64,000 bases of DNA. Source: CBDBJQ01 sp965206405 (lineage in GTDB: Bacteria > Pseudomonadota > Alphaproteobacteria > UBA8366). Shown here in pieces: positions 24,691 to 32,599 of the stretch (position 1 is the stretch's first letter; each line of letters starts with the position of its first letter). Location of the stretch: the NCBI GenBank assembly GCA_965206405.1, contig CBDBJQ010000006.1, positions 930,001 to 994,000 of the forward strand. The letters are read 5' to 3'. The notes beneath the pieces were generated by a model. The model was not told where the DNA came from and did not search any database. It worked only from the letters and a program-made list of their open reading frames with translations. The translations under genes were made by a program, and so were the position numbers.

Positions 24691-25678
24691 GGTCTTCCTC
24701 CGTCAGCCAGCAAACGGTTTCCCGGCCTTCGCCGATGACGCGGGTCTCGGGCCGCTCGACTGGGCATTGTCCAAGCCGTTCGCTGCAGCGGGGCTCGAAG
24801 GCGCAGCCGGCGCCAAGCTCGTTCATCGCCGGTACCACCCCGGAAATTTCGAGCAGTGGCGGCCGTTCCGGCGGCGGGTCATCTTGCATGTGGGGCACAC
24901 AGGCGATTAGCCCCCGAGTGTAGGGATGGTAGGGGTCGTCGAGAATTTCCTCAACGCTTCCGGTCTCGATGATCCGGCCCGCATACATGACGGCGACGCG
25001 GTCAGCCATTTCCGCAATCACGCCCATATCGTGGGTGATCAGGATGATCGCCGTTCCGGTCTTCTCGCGCAGCTCGGCGAGAAGGTCGAACACCTGGGCC
25101 TGGATCGTCACGTCGAGCGCTGTCGTCGGTTCGTCCGCGATCAGGATTTCGGGCCTGCAGGCCAACGCCATGGCAATCATCACGCGCTGGCGCATGCCGC
25201 CGGACATCTGGTGGGGATACTCGTCGACCCGGCGTTCCGGCACGGGAATATGCACGGCGCCGAGCATCTCGATCGCCCGGTCCTGGGCATCCCGGCGCGA
25301 CAGGCCCTCATGGAGCCTGACCGCCTCGGAGATCTGGTCGCCAACGGTGAACACGGGATTGAGCGAGGTCATCGGCTCCTGGAAGATCATCGAGATGTTG
25401 TTGCCGCGGATCTGGCGCATGCGGGCAGTGTCGGCACGGATCAGATCCTCGCCCTTCAGCCGCACTGCACCGCCGGCGACCCGCCCGGGCGGCTCGGGCA
25501 CAAGTCCCATGATCGCGAGCGCGGTGACGGATTTTCCGCATCCCGATTCACCGACGATACCCAGGGTCTCGCCCGGCATCAGCGAGAAGCCGATCTGGTC
25601 GACGACCCGGGCCACGCCGGCGCGGGTGTTGAACTCGACCGCGAGACGGTCGATCTCGAGGAGTGGTTCGGCAGACAT
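24674..25678 (-). CDS. Oligopeptide ABC transporter ATP-binding protein (DppD-type)
   Basis: This is the partner ATPase, of 334 residues, with Walker A GESGCGKSVTAL, signature MSGGMRQRVMIAMAL, Walker B ILIADEPTTALD and the GCAFEPRCSERLGQC cysteine tail of the OppD/DppD type. The heterodimer with the DppF-type protein would power import of peptides or other polar substrates across the inner membrane. It starts 3 bp after the permease DppC gene ends and overlaps the next gene by 17 bp. Confidence 0.92.
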   Translation of the reverse strand: MSAEPLLEIDRLAVEFNTRAGVARVVDQIGFSLMPGETLGIVGESGCGKSVTALAIMGLVPEPPGRVAGGAVRLKGEDLIRADTARMRQIRGNNISMIFQEPMTSLNPVFTVGDQISEAVRLHEGLSRRDAQDRAIEMLGAVHIPVPERRVDEYPHQMSGGMRQRVMIAMALACRPEILIADEPTTALDVTIQAQVFDLLAELREKTGTAIILITHDMGVIAEMADRVAVMYAGRIIETGSVEEILDDPYHPYTRGLIACVPHMQDDPPPERPPLLEISGVVPAMNELGAGCAFEPRCSERLGQCPVERPETRVIGEGRETVCWLTEEDRDGRP

Positions 25679-25681
25679 CGC

Positions 25682-26599
25682 TCAGCGTTCGCGCAGTTTT
25701 GGGTTGAGCGCGTCGTTGAGACCGTCGCCGATGAGGCTTACCGAGAGCACGGTAATGAAAATGGAGATTCCCGGGAAGGTGACTGACCACCAAGAATCGA
25801 CGATGTATTCGCGGCTGGCGCCGATCATCAGCCCCCAGCTCATAACGTTCGGATCGCCGAGACCAAGGAAGCTCAATCCGGCTTCGAACAGGATCGCGAC
25901 ACCGACCACGAGGCTCGCCGAGACGATCAGTGGCGGTAGCGCGTTGGGCAGAATGATGCGCCACATGATGCGTCCGTTGCCGGCGCCAATGCTGCGCGCC
26001 GCCTTCACATATTCCAGCTCCTTGATGCGCTTGAACTCGGCCCGGGTCAGGCGTGCGGTCGCTGGCCAGCTGACCACGCCGATGGCGATGGCGATGGTGT
26101 AGAGCGACGGCGTGAACACCGCGACCAGAACCATGGCCAGGATCAGCGGCGGCAGCACCTGGAAGAACTCGGTGATCCGCATCAGGATTTCTTCGATGAG
26201 GCCGCCGTAGTAGCCCGAGAATGCGCCGACCATCACGCCGATGAATACGGTGATCAGGGCGGCGGCGGCGCCGACGGCGAGGGTGGCCCGGCCGCCGGTG
26301 ATGATGCCGGCCATGATGTCGCGGCCGATGTGGTCGGTTCCCATCATGACGGTTGATTCCGAGCCCGGTGGTGTGAACGGCGCCCACATCAGCTCGAAGG
26401 GGTCGACCCCGTAAAGAACGGGGCCAAGGAAAGTCATCACGATGACCCCCACCAGCAGGGCGAGTCCGAGAATCGCCGAGCGGTTACGCAGGAACATTCG
26501 CCAGATCTCGCGGGCCGGGCTTTCGGTTGCGGCATGCACGGTGGCTTGCAGGTCGGAGACCGGCGCACTCTCGGGGGTGGACGGAATGGGCGTACTCAC
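25682..26599 (-). CDS. Oligopeptide ABC transporter permease (DppC-type)
   Basis: This 305-residue inner-membrane permease has an N-terminal cytoplasmic stretch, then six predicted helices starting at SAILGLALLVGVIVMTFLG, a TDHIGRDIMAGIITGGRATL segment typical of DppC/OppC, and the EAA-type loop near EYVKAARSIGAGNGRIMW. The start is GTG. It lies 4 bp after the DppB-type gene. Together the two permeases form the channel. Confidence 0.92.
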   Translation of the reverse strand: MSTPIPSTPESAPVSDLQATVHAATESPAREIWRMFLRNRSAILGLALLVGVIVMTFLGPVLYGVDPFELMWAPFTPPGSESTVMMGTDHIGRDIMAGIITGGRATLAVGAAAALITVFIGVMVGAFSGYYGGLIEEILMRITEFFQVLPPLILAMVLVAVFTPSLYTIAIAIGVVSWPATARLTRAEFKRIKELEYVKAARSIGAGNGRIMWRIILPNALPPLIVSASLVVGVAILFEAGLSFLGLGDPNVMSWGLMIGASREYIVDSWWSVTFPGISIFITVLSVSLIGDGLNDALNPKLRER

Positions 26600-26603
26600 A
26601 GGC

Positions 26604-27587
26604 TTACTCCCGCTTGCCTTTGATCCGCGGATCGGCGAGGCGGTAGCACAGATCAGTTACCAGATTGGCGACGATGACCATCAGAGCGGAGAAGAATAGA
26701 AGGGCGAGGATGGTCGTGTAATCTCTGCGCAGCAGGGAATCGAACGCAAGCGTGCCGAGACCCGGCCAGTTGAAGACAGTTTCGACCAGCACGGCGCCGG
26801 AGAGCAAATTGCCGAAATGCAGACCAGTGACGGTGATCACCGGCAGGATCGCGTTCCTGAGCGCGTGCTTGAAGACGACGATACCTTCGCTGAGTCCCTT
26901 GGCGCGTGCGGTGCGGATGTAGTCGGAACCGAGAACTTCGAGCATGCTGGCTCGCGACAAGCGGCTGTACTGGGCGATATAGATGATGCCGAGCGTGAAC
27001 GCCGGCAACACGAGGTGGTGCATGATGTCGAGTACCCGTCCCCAAGGACCGAGTGTCTTGACGACGTCGTACATGTCTGAGACCGGAAAGATCGGCACGA
27101 CCAGGGCAAACATGATGATCAGCATCATCCCGGTCCAGAACGCTGGCGCTGAATAGCCGAACAGGGAGAAGATGGTGAGGAAATTGGAAAGCCATCCCTC
27201 CGGCTTCCGCGCCGCCAGGACTCCCATGACGGTGCCGACGAACAGCGCCAGTAGGGTTGCCGCAATGATGAGGATGATGGTTGCGCCCATGCGATCGAGG
27301 ACAAGCTCGGCGACGGGTGAGTTGTAGTAATAGGAGTATCCGAGATCCCCCTGGACGGCGCGGCCGAGATAGACCGAGAGCTGTTCGAAGACCGGCTTGT
27401 CTAAGCCGTAATCCTTGCGGATGGCGTCGAGGATCTCCTGGGTGATGCCACCCATCTCGCCGGCGATGACTTCCGCCGGATCGCCCGGCGCCAGGCGGAT
27501 GAGAAAGAAATTCAGGACCAGGACGGCAAAAATCAGGGCGACAGCGTAGAATATGCGCTGGCTGATAATACCGAGTATTTTCACCAT
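26604..27587 (-). CDS. Oligopeptide ABC transporter permease (DppB-type)
   Basis: This 327-residue permease shows the DppB/OppB pattern: one N-terminal helix, the periplasmic PGDPAEVIAGEMGG segment, and then five further helices with the cytoplasmic EAA loop SDYIRTARAKGLSEG. It pairs with the DppC-type permease. It is the second gene of the operon, after the substrate-binding protein, with an 87-bp gap. Confidence 0.92.
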   Translation of the reverse strand: MVKILGIISQRIFYAVALIFAVLVLNFFLIRLAPGDPAEVIAGEMGGITQEILDAIRKDYGLDKPVFEQLSVYLGRAVQGDLGYSYYYNSPVAELVLDRMGATIILIIAATLLALFVGTVMGVLAARKPEGWLSNFLTIFSLFGYSAPAFWTGMMLIIMFALVVPIFPVSDMYDVVKTLGPWGRVLDIMHHLVLPAFTLGIIYIAQYSRLSRASMLEVLGSDYIRTARAKGLSEGIVVFKHALRNAILPVITVTGLHFGNLLSGAVLVETVFNWPGLGTLAFDSLLRRDYTTILALLFFSALMVIVANLVTDLCYRLADPRIKGKRE

Positions 27588-27674
27588 TGGTGAGGATGCC
27601 GTCCGAAGCGCTCCCGCCGGGACCCGTCTCTGTCTGGAGTTGGATCCCGAGCGGGGCTGCGGCGTTTTATGCGC

Positions 27675-29270
27675 CTAGTTGAGGTAGACCTCGTCCATCG
27701 GCGCCATCGTCCCCCAGATCGAGAGCGGCGGATTGCCGACCTTGGTGCTGGTGACAGTGTGATACGGCAAGCCGTAGAGCCAGTAGACCGGCAGGTCCTC
27801 GGTAACCCGCTTCTGGAACTTGATGTACAGCTCCTTGCGCTTGGCCGGATCGACTTCCTTGCCGGCCGCCTCGAGGAGCGTGTCGACCTCGGAATTGGCG
27901 TAGCTCTGCGTGTTCGACCAGATCACGCCCTTGCGGATGTTGGACGAGATGTAGGTTCGGTGGACGCCGATCACCGGGTCCCCCCAATTGAAGACCACGT
28001 CAACGGTCATGTCGAATTCATGGCTCTTCACCCAGTTGGCCCAGGTCGGAAAGTCCGGCGGAATACGCAACTCGACGTCGATGCCGACCTTCTTCAGCTG
28101 CGGCTTGAGATACTCGGCGACGTCGCGCTGCGAGAGAAGCGTGTCCAGCTTGACCTTGAAGCGCGTACCATCACCCTTCTTCGGATAGCCTGCCGCATCG
28201 AGCATCTTGTTGGCTTTGCCGAGATCGAGGTCGTAGCGCTTCGCATTCTGGTCGGCGAGCGGGCTTGCCATGGAGATGGGGCCGAACGCCGGCTTGGAGA
28301 AGCCGCTGTGGAGCGCCTTGTTTATGAAGTTGCGGTCGATGGCGTAGGCGATCGCCTGGCGGACCTCTTTCTTGCCGAGAATCGGATGGTTGAGGTTGAA
28401 GGCGAGCCAGCCGATCGGCCCAACCGCGGCATAACCACCAGGGTCGACGGTCAGGCTCTCGTTCTTCTTCAGCCGCTGCAGCTCACGGGTCTTGGTGTTG
28501 AACGACCGGATGTGGATGTCGCCACGCTCGAGGCCGAGCGCCAGCGAATTCGAATCCTTGTTAATCTTGATGATGATCTTGTCGAGATAGGGCCGATCCT
28601 TGAGGAAGAAGTCAGAGTTCCGCTCAAGGATGATGTGCTGTCCCTTGACATACTCGACGAACTTGAATGGTCCGGAGCCGACAGGCTTGAGATTCATCGG
28701 GTGCGATTTCGGATCCTGCCCGTCGTCGAAGACGTGCTTTGGAATGATCACGCAGAGGGCCGAGGACATGGCCAGCAGGATTGCCGGGTGGGGTTGGCTG
28801 AGGCGCAGCACGGCAGTATGCGGATCCGGCGTGTCGACTTTCTCGACCGGGGCGAACATAGTCTTGAACGGGTGGTTCGCCTTGATTGTGGCGATGGAAA
28901 AGGCGACGTCCTCCGAGGTGATCGGCTTGCCGTCGTGGAACCGCGCGTTGCGGCGCAGGTTCAGGGTGACGCTCAGCCCGTCATCAGAAATCTTCCAGCT
29001 CTCTGCCAGATAGGGTTGTGGGTTCCAGTTTTCATCGAACCGCAGCGGTGTTGCGAAGACCTGCGTGCCCGGTATGGCGGTGGCCACGCCCGACTGTACC
29101 GCCGGATTGAGATGCCGCGGCGTTCCGGCCAGGCCGATGACCAGAGTGCCGCCTTTCTTCGGTGCCGCGGTGACCACAGTCGTGACTGCAGTCGTAACGG
29201 CACCGGCGAGAATGCCGATGGCCGCCATCATCGTGATTGCGCGGTGTGCGCGTGTTCCAAATCGAGACAT
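27675..29270 (-). CDS. ABC transporter substrate-binding protein, family 5
   Basis: This periplasmic protein of 531 residues captures the substrate of the importer. A signal peptide covers about residues 10-36 (MMAAIGILAGAVTTAVTTVVTAA). The mature part starts KKGGTLVIGLAG, then has FDENWNPQPYLAESWKIS, the DDGLSVTLNLRRNARFHDGKPI segment, and EDVAFSI, all typical of the SBP_bac_5 family (oligopeptide, dipeptide, nickel or glutathione). The start has AAGGGA about 8 nt upstream. The IS element lies about 95 bp upstream, so the operon promoter is in, or next to, that IS. Confidence 0.92.
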   Translation of the reverse strand: MSRFGTRAHRAITMMAAIGILAGAVTTAVTTVVTAAPKKGGTLVIGLAGTPRHLNPAVQSGVATAIPGTQVFATPLRFDENWNPQPYLAESWKISDDGLSVTLNLRRNARFHDGKPITSEDVAFSIATIKANHPFKTMFAPVEKVDTPDPHTAVLRLSQPHPAILLAMSSALCVIIPKHVFDDGQDPKSHPMNLKPVGSGPFKFVEYVKGQHIILERNSDFFLKDRPYLDKIIIKINKDSNSLALGLERGDIHIRSFNTKTRELQRLKKNESLTVDPGGYAAVGPIGWLAFNLNHPILGKKEVRQAIAYAIDRNFINKALHSGFSKPAFGPISMASPLADQNAKRYDLDLGKANKMLDAAGYPKKGDGTRFKVKLDTLLSQRDVAEYLKPQLKKVGIDVELRIPPDFPTWANWVKSHEFDMTVDVVFNWGDPVIGVHRTYISSNIRKGVIWSNTQSYANSEVDTLLEAAGKEVDPAKRKELYIKFQKRVTEDLPVYWLYGLPYHTVTSTKVGNPPLSIWGTMAPMDEVYLN

Positions 29271-29365
29271 GATGCTTCCCTTATGGTGAAGTCGCGGCGA
29301 AATCCGGTGCGTTTTGGCCCGGAAATGCGGGATCAGCTACATAGGTTATCGCAGTTAACATAGTA

Positions 29366-30343
29366 GACCTGATTCACAATAACATCAGGTAATTGAGAAC
29401 GGATGTATCCTTACCGAATTTGGTTAGGTTGTTTTCAAATTCATGTTTGCCAGCGCCCCGACGTTCTTGGCAATCATGTTTTCCTGCCGGTTGCCGCGGT
29501 GAGTTTCGGCAAATATTCCGAACTTTTTCATGCGGCAAATACCGTGCTCCACGCCGATACGCAGCTTTGCGTGCCAAGTGTTGTAAGTTTTCTGTTCGTC
29601 CGTAAGGGGGTGGTTCTTTGAGGCTTTGAGCGGGATTTCAAGCGATGTTCCCAGATAACCGAGATCACCAAGTACAAGCACACCCGGTGGTTTATCCACG
29701 CGCGCCTCGTCATAGATACGCTTGTCATGTGCGCGCCCGGGTTGCGCCGGACCGACCGCCAGAACCCGTTTTTTGTCATCGGTGATGATCTGATGTGAGG
29801 CCGTGTGATGCTTTTTCTTGCCGGAATACTTCGCCTTGCGATGCGAGAGCTTTTTCGGGCGTTGAACCGGACGCTCCGTGCCATCAATCATCAGGTAAAG
29901 CAGGTCATCCCTCTCTGACGCCGACAGCCTGATCTTGCGCTCCGGCATCCGGAAATGTCCTGCCATCAATTCTGTCATGGCAGCAATCCGACGGCAAACC
30001 GTAGGGGACGAGACATCGAACAGAAGACCCATAAAGGCCTGACTGGTATAGGTGCGATAATACATCAAGCAGAGCAGCAATTGCTCGGCAAATTCCAAAC
30101 GGTAGTTCATCCCGCCACCGATCGCGCGTTGTCTGTCTTCACGTGAAAGCCGGTGGTGTTCACGTTCAAGCCAGATCGGATGAAGAACAACAACCAATGC
30201 CTCGAAATCCTGAAGACGGATACCTGAAAGGCGGAAAAACAAATCAGCGCGCCCCCGCAAAACCTTTAAAACCCTCATAGACAAGCCCTCACTCTCCATT
30301 GAGCCATAAACATCGCTGAAAATCGGCTATTGCGCAACAGGTT
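29366..30343 (-). mobile_element. IS5-like insertion sequence of about 1 kb
   Basis: The element contains one transposase gene on the minus strand and visibly lower GC than its surroundings. Imperfect inverted repeats lie at 29364-29381 and 30328-30345, with 13 of 18 positions matching (left tagacctgattcacaata; right, reverse complement, taaacctgttgcgcaata). Both ends are flanked by TA, consistent with a TA target duplication. The exact ends are inferred. It sits upstream of the oligopeptide importer operon and borders decayed genes on its right. Confidence 0.75.
29424..30299 (-). CDS. IS5-family DDE transposase
   Basis: This 291-residue transposase has an N-terminal helix-turn-helix region, where SFMGLLFDVSSPTVCRRIAAM (outline of residues about 88-108) reads as a DDE_Tnp_4-type HTH. 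The DDE triad is visible: Asp in LMIDGTERPVQRPKK, Asp in VLGDLGYLG and Glu in IGVEHGICRMKKFG. The length and motifs suggest that it is complete. Its codon use is more AT-rich than the neighbours, which supports recent arrival. Confidence 0.9.
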   Translation of the reverse strand: MESEGLSMRVLKVLRGRADLFFRLSGIRLQDFEALVVVLHPIWLEREHHRLSREDRQRAIGGGMNYRLEFAEQLLLCLMYYRTYTSQAFMGLLFDVSSPTVCRRIAAMTELMAGHFRMPERKIRLSASERDDLLYLMIDGTERPVQRPKKLSHRKAKYSGKKKHHTASHQIITDDKKRVLAVGPAQPGRAHDKRIYDEARVDKPPGVLVLGDLGYLGTSLEIPLKASKNHPLTDEQKTYNTWHAKLRIGVEHGICRMKKFGIFAETHRGNRQENMIAKNVGALANMNLKTT

Positions 30344-30452
30344 TAGTGTGTAGAAGCCGGAAGGCGATTACCTTCCGTTCAATGCGTTTCAGTGCGTTTG
30401 CAGCCCGAGAGAAATTGTCGGGTTCGATGCCGAGCCGGGTCAGGTACTGGCT

Positions 30453-30778
30453 ATGAAAACACCGCCAATTTACGAAGCCGGTTACGAAAAAGCGCGCGTG
30501 CTGGATCTTACGTCTTGCTGCGCTGCACCTTAACGCACACGACTGTTGGCGATCCGCTGGCCGATGCCGCTATCGAGGCATTGGCATCTTACGACCAGCG
30601 GGATGTGCACCGGTTACGACCAGCGGGATGTGCACCGGCAATCCGGGCCGGCATGGACCGAGGCCAGGTGGTTTTTGCGGCTGCGCTGGCGGCTTTGCAA
30701 GCGTTCTTCGAGCAGATTGAGACATCGCCTGCCGGGCGACCAACATTTTCGAAACCAGGCATATGTGATCAGCGATGA
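30453..30778 (+). pseudogene. Degraded gene remnant
   Basis: A short open frame starts at ATG 30453 (KTPPIYEAGYEKARVLDL) and stops within 90 bases. A second frame, out of phase, reads GDPLADAAIEALASYDQRDVH and then AGMDRGQVVFAAALAALQA. I do not recognise the protein. A 25-bp tandem duplication at 30589-30638 lies inside the second part. The pattern of good-looking protein in switching frames points to a decayed gene. It lies between the IS and the broken cysC. Confidence 0.5.
30589..30638 (+). repeat. Two perfect tandem copies of a 25-bp unit
   Basis: The unit begins ttacgaccagcgggatgtg at 30589 and again at 30614, and ends in caccgg. Because 25 is not a multiple of three it shifts the frame in the remnant it lies in. 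Confidence 0.9.
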
Positions 30779-30779
30779 A

Positions 30780-31368
30780 ATGCGGATGTCGCGCAACGGG
30801 CACCGTGGCGGTGTTGTATGGCTCACTGGCCTGTCTGGCGCAGGTAAATCCGCCCTGGCTGTGGAGTTGGAACGCTATCTCTTCATCAAGGGATACCAGG
30901 TCTATGTGCTTGACGGAGATAATCTGTGCAGCGACCTGAACGCGAATCTCGGGTTTTCGCCAGAGGGTAGGGAGGAAAATATTCGCCGAGTCGGCGAAGC
31001 TGCAGCCTTAGTTCGTGCACGCCGGTCTCGTTGTGGTGACCACCTTCATCTCCCCTTATCGAAGCGACCGCGTGCGGGCGCGTGAGGCCGCCGGTGCAGG
31101 CAATTTCCACAAGATCTACGTTTCTGATCTACGTTTCTGATCTACGTTTCTGCGCCGCTGGAGGTGTGCCAAGGGTCGGGATCCGGAAGGGTTTTATCAG
31201 TGCGCCCGTGCCGGCGAGGTTCCCGATTTCACGGGAATTTCGGCACCCTATGAAGCGCCCGGCGACTGTGAACTCGAGATAAACACCGGGAATCTCGATA
31301 TTGGTGAGTCGACGAAAAGAGTCGTCAACTATATTGAACGGCATTCCCCCTTTACGCTGGATCAATAG
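30780..31368 (+). pseudogene. cysC: Broken adenylylsulfate kinase
   Basis: Translated in pieces, this is APS kinase: the P-loop WLTGLSGAGKSA, YVLDGDNLCSDLN, ENIRRVGEAAAL, then in the next frame HAGLVVVTTFISPYRSDR and, downstream, RDPEGFYQCARAGEV and FTGISAPYEAPGDCELEIN. Three lesions are visible: a frameshift near 31010, a stop at 31138 inside a triplicated 13-bp unit (31113-31151), and a further indel near 31176 that brings the frame back. A usually conserved Arg after GDN is Cys here. The functional cysC may be elsewhere in the genome. Confidence 0.88.
31113..31151 (+). repeat. Three perfect tandem copies of a 13-bp unit
   Basis: The unit gatctacgtttct occurs at 31113, 31126 and 31139 inside the cysC pseudogene. 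Removing two copies would restore KIYVSAPLEVCQG, so the expansion is a direct cause of the break. Confidence 0.93.
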
Positions 31369-31419
31369 GTTACGCTGGGCCAGTGGACCGGGAAGAGACC
31401 GGATGAGTGGAGAACAGCC

Positions 31420-32082
31420 ATGAGTGCACAGATGAATGCAGAAGGGGAAATCCTGGTCATCAATCCCAATAGCAACGCTGCTGTGACGAGAGGCATCGAC
31501 GAAGCCACAGCGCCGCTACGGCTCGGGGGCGCTCCGGCGATTCGCTGCGTGACCCTGGAGGAAGGGCCTTTCGGGATTGAAAGCGAGGAAGACGCGGCCC
31601 ACGTTGTACCCCTGCTTGAGCGTATCGTGGCCGAGCAGGACAGCGACGCCTATGTGATCGCCTGTTTCAGCGATCCCGGCCTGGATCGTTGCCGCGAGAT
31701 TTCATCCAAACCAGTCTTCGGCATCGCCCAATGCGGTCTTGCGGCGGCTCTGTCCCGGGTCGAGCGGGTCGGCGTGTTGTCGATCCTTGAGGACTCGCTG
31801 CCGCGGCACGCGGCGTATTTCCACCGTCTCGGGCTCGCCTCGCGGGTGGCGGGAGACCGTGCCGTCGGCATGACCGTGGCCGAGACCGAGGCGAGCGCGG
31901 ATGCGTTCGACAGGCTGGTCGCAGTGGCGGATGCCCTCAGGAAAAAGGATGGCGCGGAGGCGATTGTGCTGGGGTGCACGGGCATGGCCCGCCATCAGCG
32001 TGACCTCGAGGAAGCTGTGGGCTGTCCGGTGGTGGAACCCTCGCGCGCGGCGGTCTCGATGGCGGTGACGGCGTTGCTTTAG
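31420..32082 (+). CDS. Asp/Glu/hydantoin racemase family protein
   Basis: This 220-residue protein matches the cofactor-independent Asp/Glu/hydantoin racemase family, in which two cysteines abstract protons from opposite faces. The cysteines lie in VIACFSDPGLDR (about residue 90) and VLGCTGMARH (about 190). The N-terminal ILVINPNSN is the typical first strand. It would convert D- and L-forms of an amino acid or hydantoin. The ATG has GGAGAA 6 nt upstream. It stands alone between the pseudogene zone and acpP, with no hydantoinase beside it. Confidence 0.88.
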   Translation: MSAQMNAEGEILVINPNSNAAVTRGIDEATAPLRLGGAPAIRCVTLEEGPFGIESEEDAAHVVPLLERIVAEQDSDAYVIACFSDPGLDRCREISSKPVFGIAQCGLAAALSRVERVGVLSILEDSLPRHAAYFHRLGLASRVAGDRAVGMTVAETEASADAFDRLVAVADALRKKDGAEAIVLGCTGMARHQRDLEEAVGCPVVEPSRAAVSMAVTALL

Positions 32083-32167
32083 CCGCCCGTCCCGGCAGCG
32101 GAAGATGCTCCGGAAGACGCCTCGGGAGACACCGTGGAAAATACCGGCTGAGGGGCGAGCTGTGCCT

Positions 32168-32196
32168 TTGTCATACCGATTGTCCTGTGCTAGAAG
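32168..32196 (+). promoter_or_regulatory. Candidate sigma-70 promoter for acpP
   Basis: TTGTCA (32168-32173) is followed after 17 bp by TAGAAG (32191-32196), with TGC directly in front, giving an extended -10. The distance to acpP is about 95 bp. The -10 matches only three of six bases. Confidence 0.45.
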
Positions 32197-32291
32197 CCTC
32201 GCTGCACAGGGAGATCAGGCGGTGACGGGTTCCGAAACTGGGCCTCTCCTGAGCAGTCCAAATCGCAATTGCCCCAAGAAGGTTTCCTGCC

Positions 32292-32528
32292 ATGAGTGAT
32301 GTTGCAGAACGCATCAAGAAAATTGTCGTCGAGCACCTGAGTGTCGAAGCCAGTAAGGTTACCGACAAGGCCAGTTTCATTGACGATCTGGGAGCCGACA
32401 GTCTCGATACCGTCGAGCTTGTAATGGCTTTCGAAGAAGAGTTCGGGTGTGAGATTCCCGATGACGTCGCGGAAAAAATCCTCACGATCGAAGATGCGGT
32501 AAATTTCGTCGAGAAAAACCAAAGCTGA
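32292..32528 (+). CDS. acpP: Acyl carrier protein
   Basis: This 78-residue acidic protein carries growing acyl chains in type II fatty acid synthesis through a phosphopantetheine on the serine of the GADSLDTVELVM motif. The length and pattern are those of bacterial AcpP. It has an AAGAAGG-like ribosome-binding site. Following it, fabF starts 71 bp later on the same strand. In most alphaproteobacteria fabG lies just upstream of acpP; here it is on the other strand beyond mltG. Confidence 0.97.
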   Translation: MSDVAERIKKIVVEHLSVEASKVTDKASFIDDLGADSLDTVELVMAFEEEFGCEIPDDVAEKILTIEDAVNFVEKNQS

Positions 32529-32599
32529 ACGACATCGCCATAGCATACTGCCAGGGCGCGTATTGAGCGCTGGCGGGGAGTGTGTCGGCGGGGAGATCG

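Noticed and set aside
30351..30500. A tRNA or attachment site at the right end of the IS
   Set aside because: I found no tRNA-like cloverleaf or direct repeat matching a tRNA end; the TA flanks suggest simple transposition.
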